Below are positions 51,404-61,008 of a DNA stretch of 64,000 nt, one piece after another. Origin of the DNA: CALCTE01 sp045585835 (GTDB lineage: Bacteria; Bacillota; Clostridia; Oscillospirales; CAG-272); contig JAZMZG010000013.1 of NCBI GenBank assembly GCA_045585835.1, positions 124,001 to 188,000 on the forward strand, in the 5' to 3' direction. Below the pieces are notes generated by a model that saw nothing but the letters and a program-made list of their open reading frames with translations, was not told where the DNA came from and made no database searches. The stretch's first letter is position 1, and the number at the start of each line of letters is the position of its first letter. The translations under genes were made by a program, and so were the position numbers.

Positions 51404-53125
51404 GTGAACTTATTAAATCAAACAAATACGTTACGCCTTTTTAAAAGGATTTTTGATTCAAAAAATGCGACCGAAACCATAATTCCGTATTATATACAAA
51501 AGAAGGAATTTACGTTTAATGATTTTGAGAAATCGTCATACTGCAAAGGCACCTTTCTTGATCCTAAAATATTAATATCATTTTTAAAAGATATTGAAAA
51601 GCATAAAAGCGTGAATGTTCATAGCTTATGTATATCCAAGGACGGTAAAACTGTTTTAAAATTTTCCACCCGTTATCATAATACAAAAATTCCGCATGCT
51701 GTGCATTCAGCAAGTAAAAGTATTACTTCATTGGCTTGCGGAATTCTGATTTCGCAAAATAAGCTTTCATTAAATGACAAGCTGTGTGACATACTCCCTG
51801 AAATTTATAACCCCGTAACAAAATATATACAAAGAAATATAACGGTCGAAAACTTACTTACAATGTCTACGGGAATCGGTTTTAACGAAACGGAAGTATA
51901 CTCAGATGTGTTTTACGATAAAGCGTTCGCACTCTCCCCTCTTTCATTCATTCCGGGAACTGCTTTTTCATACAATAGCTTAAATTCATATATGCTTGGC
52001 AGAATAATTGAAAAAATAAGCGGCCTTAAACTTTCGGATTTTGTTGACAAAAATATCTTCAATCCGCTTGGTATAACGAACTATTATTGGGAAGAATGCC
52101 CCAAAGGACACACAAAAGGCGGTTGGGGGCTCTATATTTCCTGTGAAGATATACTTAAAATAGGCAATCTCTACCTTCAAAACGGGTTATATCAAGGTAA
52201 ACGTATCGTTTCGGAGGAATGGATCAAAAAAGCTACGTCAAGTAATATTGAAACACCGAAAGAAATCGGTGATTTCGATTATGGATATCATATTTGGGTT
52301 TCAAGAGATCGCTCTTGCTATCTGATGAACGGAATGTTCGGTCAAAATGTATTTTGTTTTCCGGAAAATAATATATGTATTGCCATTAACGGCGGACTTG
52401 ATGATTTCTTTCAGACAAACGAAATATACGCTATTGTTAAAAAATATTTTACAAACGTTACTGATAAAAAAGGTTCACCTTTTACAAGCTATAGACTTAA
52501 ATCATTACTTAATAAACTTTCAAATAACTATCACTCCGTAAAATGTAAATCAAACACTTTGAAATTTAATACTACTTTTAAACTGTTTTCCGGTAAAAGC
52601 TATAATATAATCTCAACAAACAACGCAAGCGTCGGGATTATGCCCGTTGTACTGCAAATATTGCAAAATAACTACACTAAAGGTATCACAAGCATCAAAT
52701 TTGCAAGAAATGATAAAAAGAATTTTATAATAATTACCGAAAGCGGAAATGAATACAAAATACCGTTAGGTGATAAAATTGTATCATACCGGAAGATGAA
52801 TTTCAACGGTGAGATATATAACGTAGCCGTAAGTTGCGATTTTGCGAAAAATGAGTCGGGCGATATTGTTTTAAAACTTAAACTCGATTTCAATGAAACA
52901 GCAAGCACAAAATATATAAATATTACCTTTATTGAGGATAAAATTAAAATCAAGCTTTTTGAAACGCCTGAGCTCGAATTTATGTTTTCCAATATTGACT
53001 ACTTTTTAAAAGGAGTTAGTATTAAGAGTGTTCGTAATTTAATTACAAGCGGTTTTGAAAGCGATATTACAAAGGCTATATACGATAATTTATTTAAACC
53101 CGAGCTAATAGGAAAATCGAATTAA
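51404..53125 (+). CDS. Serine hydrolase of the beta-lactamase (class C-like) family with a C-terminal extra domain
   Basis: Penicillin-binding-fold hydrolase, 573 residues, no evident signal peptide. SASKS near residue 106 is the SxxK nucleophile motif, YNSLNSYMLGRIIEK near 200 corresponds to the YxN region, and LTMSTGIGF is typical of the family. About the last 200 residues (from ~370) form a beta-rich region I do not recognise. True beta-lactamase activity is doubtful because the protein seems cytoplasmic; an esterase or peptidase is as likely. The start is GTG with GAGGTGA upstream. The gene is visibly more AT-rich than its neighbours, which may mean transfer. Confidence 0.82.
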   Translation: MNLLNQTNTLRLFKRIFDSKNATETIIPYYIQKKEFTFNDFEKSSYCKGTFLDPKILISFLKDIEKHKSVNVHSLCISKDGKTVLKFSTRYHNTKIPHAVHSASKSITSLACGILISQNKLSLNDKLCDILPEIYNPVTKYIQRNITVENLLTMSTGIGFNETEVYSDVFYDKAFALSPLSFIPGTAFSYNSLNSYMLGRIIEKISGLKLSDFVDKNIFNPLGITNYYWEECPKGHTKGGWGLYISCEDILKIGNLYLQNGLYQGKRIVSEEWIKKATSSNIETPKEIGDFDYGYHIWVSRDRSCYLMNGMFGQNVFCFPENNICIAINGGLDDFFQTNEIYAIVKKYFTNVTDKKGSPFTSYRLKSLLNKLSNNYHSVKCKSNTLKFNTTFKLFSGKSYNIISTNNASVGIMPVVLQILQNNYTKGITSIKFARNDKKNFIIITESGNEYKIPLGDKIVSYRKMNFNGEIYNVAVSCDFAKNESGDIVLKLKLDFNETASTKYINITFIEDKIKIKLFETPELEFMFSNIDYFLKGVSIKSVRNLITSGFESDITKAIYDNLFKPELIGKSN

Positions 53126-53162
53126 AATTAAAGTGCAGTTCAAAAGAACTGCACTTTAATTT
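53124..53162. terminator. Bidirectional terminator after the serine hydrolase
   Basis: Stem ATTAAAGTGCAGTTC with its complement around AAAA, ending in TTTAATTTATTTT. It lies between the hydrolase stop and the convergent small gene. Confidence 0.9.
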
Positions 53163-53496
53163 ATTTTCTGTAATAGAGATAATGCGCAACTATCTTGCGC
53201 TCTGTTTGTTTAATTTCATCAAAGCCTTCTATAATAACGCCGTCATGTGACATTAATTCAGAGCATTTGATTTGTTCAATATCACCTTGGAACAAAATAT
53301 CGGAGCCGTCTGAGTATATTATTAAGCGGTTATTATCTCTTATATGGATTGCGCCGCCCTTTCCTATGACGACGTCCATATTTTTTTCGTTTCGTTCAGT
53401 AACGTATTTAAGCGCCTTATTGTTTATTTTATTTGCTTGATAGCGCTTATAACGTTTACTGTTTTCGTTTTTTGGTGCGAATAACTTTTTAAACAT
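53161..53496 (-). CDS. Small conserved-looking hypothetical protein coupled to ftsK
   Basis: I do not recognise the family. The 111 residues have a very basic N-terminus (about 1-40: MFKKLFAPKNENSKRYKRYQ and onward) and a beta-rich C-terminal part (VVIGKGGAIHIRD, RLIIYSDGSDILFQG, ELMSHDGVIIEGFD). No membrane segment or signal is seen. I chose the ATG at 53496, with GGAG 7 bases upstream inside the ftsK end; an ATG at 53511 lies before that site. Its start overlaps the ftsK stop by 8 bases, so it is translated together with the translocase and may work with it. Confidence 0.7.
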   Translation of the reverse strand: MFKKLFAPKNENSKRYKRYQANKINNKALKYVTERNEKNMDVVIGKGGAIHIRDNNRLIIYSDGSDILFQGDIEQIKCSELMSHDGVIIEGFDEIKQTERKIVAHYLYYRK

Positions 53497-55987
53497 CTTC
53501 GGACTCCGCATTCGCCGTTTTACCGCCGAGCTTGAATTCCATATATTGTTCTCTCGTCATTAAAACCTTGCGAGGCTTACTTCCTTCAAAACCGCCTACT
53601 ATTCCCATTTTTTCCATAGTATCGATGAGTCTGCCTGCCCTTGCATATCCGAGAGAAAGACGTCTTTGAAGCATTGAGGTCGAAATTCCGTTATCACCCG
53701 CATCAACCGCAATTTCAATAGCGGACATAAGCATTTCGTCTGCGCCATCTGTGCTTGTCTGTGTATCGTTACTATCAGGTTTATCTTTGCCAACTCCCTT
53801 GATTCCGCATTTATCTGCCTCCGCTTCAATGGATTTAGCGACTTCTGCATCGTATGCTGCATCGAATTGACTCTTAACGAACTCGCACACTCTTTCAACC
53901 TCGGCAGTACTTACGAAACTGCCTTGAACACGCATAGGCTTGCTTATTCCGACAGGTGCATAGAGCATATCTCCCTTTCCGCAAAGCTTTTCAGCACCGG
54001 CTATATCGATTATAGTACGTGAGTCTATTTGTGAAGCGACGGTAAAGGCAATTCTTGAGGGAATATTAGCTTTGATAAGTCCTGTGATGACATCAACGGA
54101 AGGACGCTGTGTTCCTATAATAAGATGCATTCCCGCGGCTCTTGCCTTTTGCGCTATACGGCAAATGGAATCCTCGACGTCCTTGGGGGCAGTCATCATA
54201 AGGTCGGCAAGCTCATCTATAATTATAACTATTTGCGGGAGCTTTTCGTGTTCAAAGTCAATGTTTGCAATTTCGTTATAACCTTTCAGATCCCTTGCTC
54301 CGCATTCGTCCATAAGCTGAAAACGGCGTTCCATTTCATTTACAGCCCAGCGTAGCGCACCCGCAGATTTTTTCGGATCGCTGACTACGGGAACGATTAA
54401 ATGCGGTATTCCGTTATACATATTAAGCTCGACTTTTTTGGGATCGATTAAAATAAGCTTAACTTCGTCCGGTCTTGCTTTGTAAAGAATACTCATTATT
54501 AAGCTGTTTATGCAAACGGATTTCCCCATGCCTGTAGCACCTGCAATAAGCAAGTGCGGCATTGCGGCGATATTCATATATACGGGATTTCCCGCTACGT
54601 CCTCGCCGACTGCCGTGGTGAGCTTACTTTCGGTGTTTGTAAATTGCTCGTTTTCAATAAGTCCTCTGAGTCTCACCATCGAGCTGTCTTGATTAGGTAT
54701 CTCTATACCGACCGCAGATTTACCGGGAATGGGAGCTTCAATTCTCACTGCACCCTTTGCTGCTAAATGGAGCGCTATATCGTCTACGAGGTTACCGATT
54801 GACTTAACCTTTACGCCGATTTGAGGTTGCAATTCATAACGAGTTACCGAAGGACCTCTTGAAATATTAACGACCGTGGTTTTTACACCGAAGCTTTCAA
54901 GAGTACGAACGAGTTTATTTCCCGTCACAACAAGCTCATCACTCACATCGGTTTTTGTTGTGCTGTCCTTTGTCAAAAAGCTGATGGGCGGGAATTGATA
55001 TTCTTTCTCTTCCTTATCGTTAGCGTCATCAGAATTCTCGTTTTTGGTTTCATCAACAACGGGACTTTCGCTTGAGGAGGCGGTCAAACTAATATCAACT
55101 GCCTGTTCTTCTGTATTTTCATCACTTAGCATTTTTTTGCTTAATTCGAGATTTTCTTTATTTATAAAAATTTCCTCTAAATTAAGTTCACCGCTCATTT
55201 TGGCTAGAGTTTCTTCGTCGTTTATTTCAATGTTTTCATCTGATTCTTGTTCTGCTGTATCAGAAGTATCATCTTCATCTACTACAGCATCGATATTTTT
55301 ATGCTTTATTGAGTTTTTTTCTTCCTTTGCTTCTTCTTTTTCCAATCTTTCACGTTCTTCAGCTCTCTTAATAAGAGCTTCTTTACGTGCTTGTTTTTTA
55401 TTCTTTATTGCGACGCTGATAAGCTCTGCAATTTTCATAGGAGTAAGGCCGAGCATAAAAATAACAAAAACAATTAAAACGGCGAGGGAAATTATAAAGG
55501 TAGGTATCTCACCTATTATCATAGAAAGAAGCGATGACAATAAGCCGCCTACAGCGCCGCCGCCGTGAAGGTTAGTGCCCTCCTTAAAAAGAAGAGGCAC
55601 GTTAAGCGTTTTTACAAGATCAGCACTCCATACTTTAGGAAGTGAGTGAAAAAATACCGAAATAAAGACTATCGTAAGTGCAGAATATACGATATTTGAA
55701 ATAAGTCTGTTTGCGGCAACGTCTTTTTTCCAAGTGAAAGTTTGTCTTATAAGACATATCGGAATTAAAAAAGCACCAAACGAAAAAAGTCCGAAAAGAA
55801 TGTCGTTAAGTAAAGGCCCTAAAAAACCGGTGTGTTTCTCAAAAAAGAAGCTGATCAAGAGTAATAATGCCAGAACGATAAATATAACCGGTAGTATTTG
55901 ATACCAAATCGTATCAATAAACAGCGGTGTTATGCCGGATTTATTTTCGTGTTTTTGATTGTTTCGTGTTTTCTTTTTATTTGCCAA
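53489..55987 (-). CDS. ftsK: DNA translocase FtsK/SpoIIIE
   Basis: Hexameric DNA pump that moves chromosome ends through the septum. The 832 residues have four N-terminal membrane segments (about 25-185), a charged acidic linker rich in Glu (about 190-330), the motor with Walker A GATGMGKSV (about 482) and Walker B VIIIDELADLMM, and a C-terminal winged-helix gamma domain (about 755-815) that reads KOPS/SRS sequences. With the spore genes in this window it may act as SpoIIIE. I chose TTG at 55987, 8 bases after GGAG; GTG at 55996 lies within that site. Confidence 0.95.
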   Translation of the reverse strand: MANKKKTRNNQKHENKSGITPLFIDTIWYQILPVIFIVLALLLLISFFFEKHTGFLGPLLNDILFGLFSFGAFLIPICLIRQTFTWKKDVAANRLISNIVYSALTIVFISVFFHSLPKVWSADLVKTLNVPLLFKEGTNLHGGGAVGGLLSSLLSMIIGEIPTFIISLAVLIVFVIFMLGLTPMKIAELISVAIKNKKQARKEALIKRAEERERLEKEEAKEEKNSIKHKNIDAVVDEDDTSDTAEQESDENIEINDEETLAKMSGELNLEEIFINKENLELSKKMLSDENTEEQAVDISLTASSSESPVVDETKNENSDDANDKEEKEYQFPPISFLTKDSTTKTDVSDELVVTGNKLVRTLESFGVKTTVVNISRGPSVTRYELQPQIGVKVKSIGNLVDDIALHLAAKGAVRIEAPIPGKSAVGIEIPNQDSSMVRLRGLIENEQFTNTESKLTTAVGEDVAGNPVYMNIAAMPHLLIAGATGMGKSVCINSLIMSILYKARPDEVKLILIDPKKVELNMYNGIPHLIVPVVSDPKKSAGALRWAVNEMERRFQLMDECGARDLKGYNEIANIDFEHEKLPQIVIIIDELADLMMTAPKDVEDSICRIAQKARAAGMHLIIGTQRPSVDVITGLIKANIPSRIAFTVASQIDSRTIIDIAGAEKLCGKGDMLYAPVGISKPMRVQGSFVSTAEVERVCEFVKSQFDAAYDAEVAKSIEAEADKCGIKGVGKDKPDSNDTQTSTDGADEMLMSAIEIAVDAGDNGISTSMLQRRLSLGYARAGRLIDTMEKMGIVGGFEGSKPRKVLMTREQYMEFKLGGKTANAESEDV

Positions 55988-56001
55988 TTTTCTCACTCCG
56001 T

Positions 56002-56589
56002 TTACAAATTATATTTGTTTTTAAAATATTCCTCTGCAGTTATAGAATAAAAGCATATATCTCTATATGATCCTTTTACAAACATATAGTCTCGAAATAC
56101 GCCTTCTTTTTGCATTCCCAATTTTTGCATCACCTTTTCAGATGCGTCGTTGCCTATCATAAATTTCGCTTCGATTCTGTGAAGATCCATCTGTTCGAAT
56201 CCGAAACGAACAACGGCGCTTGCCGCTTCATAAGCAATTCCTTGCCCCCAAAAATGCGGCGAAAGAACGTAACCTATTTCTGCCCTCGAATGCTCGGTTG
56301 TAATACTTGTAAAACCACAAGTACCAATCATTTTTCCGGTTTCTTTCAAGGTTACAGCCCAGTCAAAATACAAACCGTCTTTATATTGCTTTTGCAAAAA
56401 TTTTGTGTAATTCTTTGTGAATGCAATACTTCTGTGATGTTCCCAAGCTAAATATTTGACAGTGTTTTCGTTTGAAGCATATTCAAACATATCTTTATAA
56501 TCCATCGGAAGAAGCTTCCTTAAAATGAGCCTTTCGGTTGCCATTGGCGGTATATCGGAAAATATGCTTTTTACGTTTATATCAACCAT
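56002..56589 (-). CDS. GNAT family N-acetyltransferase (RimJ/RimL-like)
   Basis: Acetyltransferase of the RimJ/RimL type that probably modifies an N-terminal or small-molecule amine; substrate unknown. The 195 residues show ATERLILRKLLPMDYKDMFEYASNENTV, then IGTCGFTSI, RAEIGYVLSPHFWGQGIAYEA with the acetyl-CoA loop (GQGIA), and HRIEAKFMIGNDASEKVMQKLGM. I chose the ATG at 56589, which forms TAATG with the cinA stop and has GGGGA upstream. Confidence 0.88.
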   Translation of the reverse strand: MVDINVKSIFSDIPPMATERLILRKLLPMDYKDMFEYASNENTVKYLAWEHHRSIAFTKNYTKFLQKQYKDGLYFDWAVTLKETGKMIGTCGFTSITTEHSRAEIGYVLSPHFWGQGIAYEAASAVVRFGFEQMDLHRIEAKFMIGNDASEKVMQKLGMQKEGVFRDYMFVKGSYRDICFYSITAEEYFKNKYNL

Positions 56590-57857
56590 TATAATCCCCA
56601 CTCATCAATAGCATTGATAGTAAGATATATTGCGTTTGAAGATGCAATATTGCGTATATTTTCTCTTGACCTTGAGGAGCGGCCTCTTGTTAAATTGAAT
56701 TCAAAGCATAATGGAGCTCTGCTTGGTGTATATATTCCAACGTAGACTAATCCCACCGGTTTGTCTTCAGCTTTGTCGGGGCCTGCGACGCCGGTTATAG
56801 ATACGCCTATATCGGAATTTGCAAGTTTAGTTATTCCTTTTGCCATTTCAATAGCGCATTCGCGGCTGATCACGCCATGATTTTTAATTATGTCGCTTGG
56901 CACGTTAAGAATAAGCTCTTTTGCCTTAGCTGAATAGGTAACAGCCGAAAAACCCATAACCTCCGATGCCCCCGCCACATCAGTAAGCCTTTTTGCAAGA
57001 AGTCCGCCAGTACAAGATTCCGCAAAAGATACAGTCAAGTTGCGCTCTTTTAGCTTGTTATATAAGGCTGTTTCAAGGTTTGCAACATCAATACCATATA
57101 CGTTTTTACCGTACATACTTTTGATTTTTGATATAATCGGCGCAAATCTCACTTCCGCTTCTTCTCTTGTTTTTGCGGCGGAAGTAAGCCTTAATTCAAC
57201 CTCTGTTTCTTTAGCATACGGCGCTAAAGTGGGATTTTTGGAGGTTTGCATAATATCTTTTAAATCGCTTTCGATCTTTGACTCACCCACACCGAATATC
57301 TTTAATACCGAAGAAAAGAAACTTTGCCCCGATCTCCCCTCGAGATATGGGTATAAATAATTATCAAACATATACGACATTTCATGTGGCGGCCCAGGCA
57401 ATATTGCAACGGTTACGTTTTTTGCGCCGTATTTTGTTTCAAACACCATTCCCGGAGCAGTACCGTTGTCGTTTTGCAATATCTTTGATCCCTCGATGAT
57501 ATACGCCTGCTTTACGTTGTTTTCGGTCATTTCTCTGCCTATGGCATTAAAATATGCTTTGATCTTATCAAGCGATTCACAATCGAGATAAAGACTTTTT
57601 CCAAACGCTTTTGCTGTCGCTTCCTTTGTAATATCATCATAAGTAGGTCCCAGTCCGCCCGTTAAAATTATAAGATCCGAGCGTTTTGCAGCGGCCTTCA
57701 CCGTAGAAATAAGTCTTTTTTCGTTATCTCCAACGGAAGTATGAAAAAATAAATTTATTCCGAGAACGGACAGCTTATTTGAAATATAAGCAGAATTTGT
57801 ATCAATTATATTTCCAAGCAGTATTTCCGTTCCTACGCAAATAATTTCAGCATTCAT
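56589..57857 (-). CDS. cinA: CinA: competence/damage-inducible protein with nicotinamide-nucleotide amidase domain
   Basis: Two-domain protein of 422 residues. The N-terminal MoeA/MogA-like domain (AEIICVGTEILLGNIIDTN, LTGGLGPTYDDITKEA, LPGPPHEM) is linked with ADP-ribose pyrophosphatase activity in the family. The C-terminal domain (FAESCTGGLLAKRLTDVAGAS, ISVTGVAGP-like GVSITGVAGPD) is the PncC-type amidase that recycles nicotinamide mononucleotide. In some Gram-positives cinA lies next to recA and belongs to the competence regulon; here it follows thiI instead. ATG at 57857 is 5 bases after the thiI stop; GTG at 57866 lies in the ribosome site. Confidence 0.94.
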   Translation of the reverse strand: MNAEIICVGTEILLGNIIDTNSAYISNKLSVLGINLFFHTSVGDNEKRLISTVKAAAKRSDLIILTGGLGPTYDDITKEATAKAFGKSLYLDCESLDKIKAYFNAIGREMTENNVKQAYIIEGSKILQNDNGTAPGMVFETKYGAKNVTVAILPGPPHEMSYMFDNYLYPYLEGRSGQSFFSSVLKIFGVGESKIESDLKDIMQTSKNPTLAPYAKETEVELRLTSAAKTREEAEVRFAPIISKIKSMYGKNVYGIDVANLETALYNKLKERNLTVSFAESCTGGLLAKRLTDVAGASEVMGFSAVTYSAKAKELILNVPSDIIKNHGVISRECAIEMAKGITKLANSDIGVSITGVAGPDKAEDKPVGLVYVGIYTPSRAPLCFEFNLTRGRSSRSRENIRNIASSNAIYLTINAIDEWGL

Positions 57858-57862
57858 TATTG

Positions 57863-59035
57863 TCACCCGATATTGTAAACTTTTTCGGTCTTAAGCGCAT
57901 TTTCAATCAAGGCATCACAATCTACTAAAGCTTCTTGCTCCAAAATCTTTTCAAGCTTCGGTTTCGTGCAAGGGTGTGAGGGTGTAAATACCGTACAACA
58001 ATCCTCATAAGGAAGTATTGACGTCTCAAAGGCGCCTATTTTACGTGAGACAGACACAATTTCTTCCTTATCCATAGCTATACAAGGTCTGAAGATCGGC
58101 AAATCGGACGCATCTTCCGTAACAGCTATTGCTTGCATAGTTTGACTTGCAACTTGACCAAGACTTTCGCCTGTTATAAGAACTTCACTGCCGTGGCGTT
58201 TTGCTATTTTTGATGCAATTCTCATCATAAAACGCCTTAGCAACAAAGTGAAATAGTCTTCATCACACTTTGCTTTAAGCTCCTCTTGTATCTCTTTGAC
58301 CGAAATACTGTGAAGATAGAAGCTTCCGCAATAATCTGTCATTATATTTGCCAGATCAAGCACTTTTCTGAATGCAAGCTCACTTGTATAAGGATAACTT
58401 TCGAAGTGAAGCGCCTCAAGGCTTACGCCTCTTTTGGAAATAAGATGTCCTGCAACGGGACTGTCAATTCCGCCGGAAAGAAGCAGCATCGCTTTTCCGC
58501 CTGTGCCGACCGGAAGTCCGCCCGCACCCTTTAAGGTGCCTGCGTGAATATATGCCGCTTGTTCGCGTATTTCAACGTATACGGTTATTTCGGGTTCTGT
58601 TACGTTTACCGTAACATCCGACAGATTATTCAAAATGGCCTCCCCCACTTTAGCGGAAATTTGCGGGGACGTAAGCGAAAATTTTTTGTCAGAGCGTTTT
58701 GTTTCAACCTTGAACGTTTTATATTCCGATACTGCATCGCAAACAAGCTCTGATGCCTTACAGATAACGTCAATATCCTTTTCTACAGCATACGCAAGGC
58801 AAAGGCGGGCTATACCGAATACCTTGCCGAGTGCCTCGAGAGCGCCGTCTGTATCGCAGATATCATCAAGCGGAGTAACGTATATTGTAGATTGACAAAA
58901 GCTCACCTTAAAGTTTCCGAATTTTTTGAGTCGGTGCCTTATGTTTTTCACAAGCACGTTTTCAAATTGTGAACGGTTTAGTCCTTTCAAGACGATCTCG
59001 CCGTATTTTAAAAGTATTACTTTCTTAAAATCCAT
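57863..59035 (-). CDS. thiI: tRNA 4-thiouridine synthase ThiI
   Basis: Adenylates U8 of tRNA for sulfur transfer, giving 4-thiouridine. The 390 residues contain the ferredoxin-like and THUMP domains (LLKYGEIVLKGLNRSQFE at the start; about 60-165) and the PP-loop ATPase (LLSGGIDSPVAGHLISKRG, about 180). The C-terminal rhodanese domain of E. coli ThiI is absent, as in B. subtilis, where a dedicated cysteine desulfurase supplies sulfur; here that enzyme is two genes upstream. GGA precedes the ATG. Confidence 0.95.
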   Translation of the reverse strand: MDFKKVILLKYGEIVLKGLNRSQFENVLVKNIRHRLKKFGNFKVSFCQSTIYVTPLDDICDTDGALEALGKVFGIARLCLAYAVEKDIDVICKASELVCDAVSEYKTFKVETKRSDKKFSLTSPQISAKVGEAILNNLSDVTVNVTEPEITVYVEIREQAAYIHAGTLKGAGGLPVGTGGKAMLLLSGGIDSPVAGHLISKRGVSLEALHFESYPYTSELAFRKVLDLANIMTDYCGSFYLHSISVKEIQEELKAKCDEDYFTLLLRRFMMRIASKIAKRHGSEVLITGESLGQVASQTMQAIAVTEDASDLPIFRPCIAMDKEEIVSVSRKIGAFETSILPYEDCCTVFTPSHPCTKPKLEKILEQEALVDCDALIENALKTEKVYNIG

Positions 59036-59859
59036 TAGTTTTCCTTTGTTACAGTATTTACTGCTTCGTCCAAGAAATCGCCCTCAAAAAGCTCTATGAC
59101 GCCTTTATCTACGTTATTTGCAAGTTCGGGCTTCATAGGAATCTTCGCAAGGAGCTTAATTCCAAACTTTTCGGCAACTCGCTCTGTTTTACCTTCGCCG
59201 AAAATATGAATCTTCTTATTACAGTCGGGACATTCGATATAGCTCATATTCTCGACAAGACCAATAATGGGAATATTCATAAGATTTGCCATATTGATAG
59301 CTTTTTCAACTACCATCGAAACAAGGTCTTGAGGAGAGGTTACTATTATAATTCCGTCTAGTGGAAGCTGTTGGAAGACGGTGAGTGCAACATCGCCTGT
59401 TCCGGGAGGCATATCTACATACATATAGTCTACGTCGCCCCAAACTACGTCCTGCCAAAATTGAGTTACCGCACCCGAAATAACGGGGCCTCTCCATACA
59501 ACAGGCGCGCCTTCATCTTCAAGAAGGAGGTTTATTGACATTATCTTAACGCCTGTTTTACTTTCAGCGGGCAAGAGGGCATTTTCGCTTGCCGCAACCG
59601 TTGTTTTTACGTTGAATGCTTTAGGAATAGAGGGACCTGTTATATCGGCATCAAGAATAGCCGTGCTATAGCCGAGTCTGTTTGTTAAAACAGCCATCAT
59701 TGACGTAACGATCGACTTACCGACACCGCCTTTACCGCTGACGATTCCTATAAGCTTTTTGACGTTACTTAAATTATTAAGCGCAATTTTGGGTATCTGC
59801 TCTTCTCTTGACGAGCAATTTGCGCTGCAGTTGGAACAATCATGTGTGCATTCGCTCAT
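59035..59859 (-). CDS. mrp: Mrp/NBP35-type iron-sulfur cluster carrier ATPase
   Basis: Cytoplasmic P-loop NTPase that carries [4Fe-4S] clusters. The 274 residues show the deviant Walker A GIVSGKGGVGKS (about 38-49), DADITGPSIPKAF, DYMYVDMPPGTGD and ENMSYIECPDC with the CxxC that binds the cluster. The N-terminus has a Cys-rich CTHDCSNCSANC stretch resembling the N-terminal cluster site of eukaryotic NBP35, unlike the MIP18-domain start of E. coli Mrp. The cysteine desulfurase 20 bases upstream fits a small Fe-S unit. Confidence 0.93.
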   Translation of the reverse strand: MSECTHDCSNCSANCSSREEQIPKIALNNLSNVKKLIGIVSGKGGVGKSIVTSMMAVLTNRLGYSTAILDADITGPSIPKAFNVKTTVAASENALLPAESKTGVKIMSINLLLEDEGAPVVWRGPVISGAVTQFWQDVVWGDVDYMYVDMPPGTGDVALTVFQQLPLDGIIIVTSPQDLVSMVVEKAINMANLMNIPIIGLVENMSYIECPDCNKKIHIFGEGKTERVAEKFGIKLLAKIPMKPELANNVDKGVIELFEGDFLDEAVNTVTKEN

Positions 59860-59878
59860 TTTATTTCTCCTTATAGCT

Positions 59879-61006
59879 TTAAATATTTTTTGTTAAAGAT
59901 TTTATTGCGGACTCAATTGCCGAAATAAAAATATCCGCTTCTTCCATTGTATTGTACTCCGAAAAGCTGATTCTGACAGTTGTATCAACTGTTTTTTCGT
60001 CAAGCCCGAAGTTTTTCAGAACTCTGCTTTCTTTAACTTTCGACGAACACGCAGAACCGGAAGATACGCATATCTGTTCACCCGAAAGATAATTTAATAG
60101 AATCTCACTGCGTATACCCGCGACGCTTATGCTTAAAATATACGGACTTGTGTTTTGTGATGTATTAACCGTACACCCCAAATCTTTTACTTTATCGGAA
60201 ACATATTCTTTTAAAGATGACACGTATTTGGAGTTGTTTGCAATATTTTCGTGTTTTTCCTTTGCTGATGCTGAAAATGCATATATAAGAGGTACGGACT
60301 CCGTTCCGCAGCACAGTCCTTTTTCTTGACCGCCACCGTATGTTATCGGCTCGATGCGCACTCCGTTTTTTACGTATAACGCACCGCAACCTTTAAATGC
60401 GTTGATTTTATGAGAGCTTACCGAAAGCAAGTCGACTCCAAGCGCTGCTACGTTTATCGGTTGTTTTAAATATGCTTGTACTGCATCCGAATGGAAGAGT
60501 ATGTTTTTATTTACGGATTTTGCTGTCCTTACAAGCTTTTGTACGTCGTGTATTGCCCCCGTTTCGTTATTAGTAAGCATAACGCTTACTAAAATCGTCT
60601 TGGGAGTAATAAGTTCTTTAAGCTCGTCTTGTGAAATCACACCGCCAACGGTTTTGAGCATACTTACTTTAAAGCCTTCTTTTTCGAGAGATAAAGCGGT
60701 GTTATGTACCGACGGGTGCTCACTGTCTGTTATAATAATGTGATCCCCGCTTCTTCTTTTTGCTCTTGCGGCACCTAAAATTGCAAGATTGTTTGCGTAT
60801 GTGCCGGACGGAGCGAAAATTATCTCCGAATCCTTCGCGCCGATTGTTCTTGCTATGATGTTTCTGCTTTCTCGCAAAAGTTCATCGGCTTGAATTCCCG
60901 CAAAGTGAGTTGAGGACGGATTTGCAAAAATTTCATTAGCTTTTACAAAAGCATCAACCGAGGTTTTAGAGGGTTTGGTTGTCGCAGCGTTATCAAAATA
61001 TATCAT
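59879..61006 (-). CDS. Cysteine desulfurase (IscS/NifS family)
   Basis: PLP enzyme that takes sulfur from cysteine for Fe-S clusters and tRNA thiolation. The 375 residues start IYFDNAATTKPS, contain NETGAIHDV, the PLP Lys in SSHKINAFKGCGALYV (about 195) and the catalytic Cys loop CVSSGSACSSK (about 320). I chose the ATG at 61006, which has AGGGGG 5 bases upstream at the end of the U32 gene; upstream in-frame codons have no such site. In this context it is most likely the sulfur donor of ThiI, like NifZ of B. subtilis. Confidence 0.93.
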   Translation of the reverse strand: MIYFDNAATTKPSKTSVDAFVKANEIFANPSSTHFAGIQADELLRESRNIIARTIGAKDSEIIFAPSGTYANNLAILGAARAKRRSGDHIIITDSEHPSVHNTALSLEKEGFKVSMLKTVGGVISQDELKELITPKTILVSVMLTNNETGAIHDVQKLVRTAKSVNKNILFHSDAVQAYLKQPINVAALGVDLLSVSSHKINAFKGCGALYVKNGVRIEPITYGGGQEKGLCCGTESVPLIYAFSASAKEKHENIANNSKYVSSLKEYVSDKVKDLGCTVNTSQNTSPYILSISVAGIRSEILLNYLSGEQICVSSGSACSSKVKESRVLKNFGLDEKTVDTTVRISFSEYNTMEEADIFISAIESAIKSLTKNI

Positions 61007-61008
61007 AA

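Noticed and set aside
51404..53125. Serine hydrolase as a real beta-lactamase resistance gene
   Set aside because: No signal peptide is visible and the sequence is the broad class C-like hydrolase family, most of which are not resistance enzymes.
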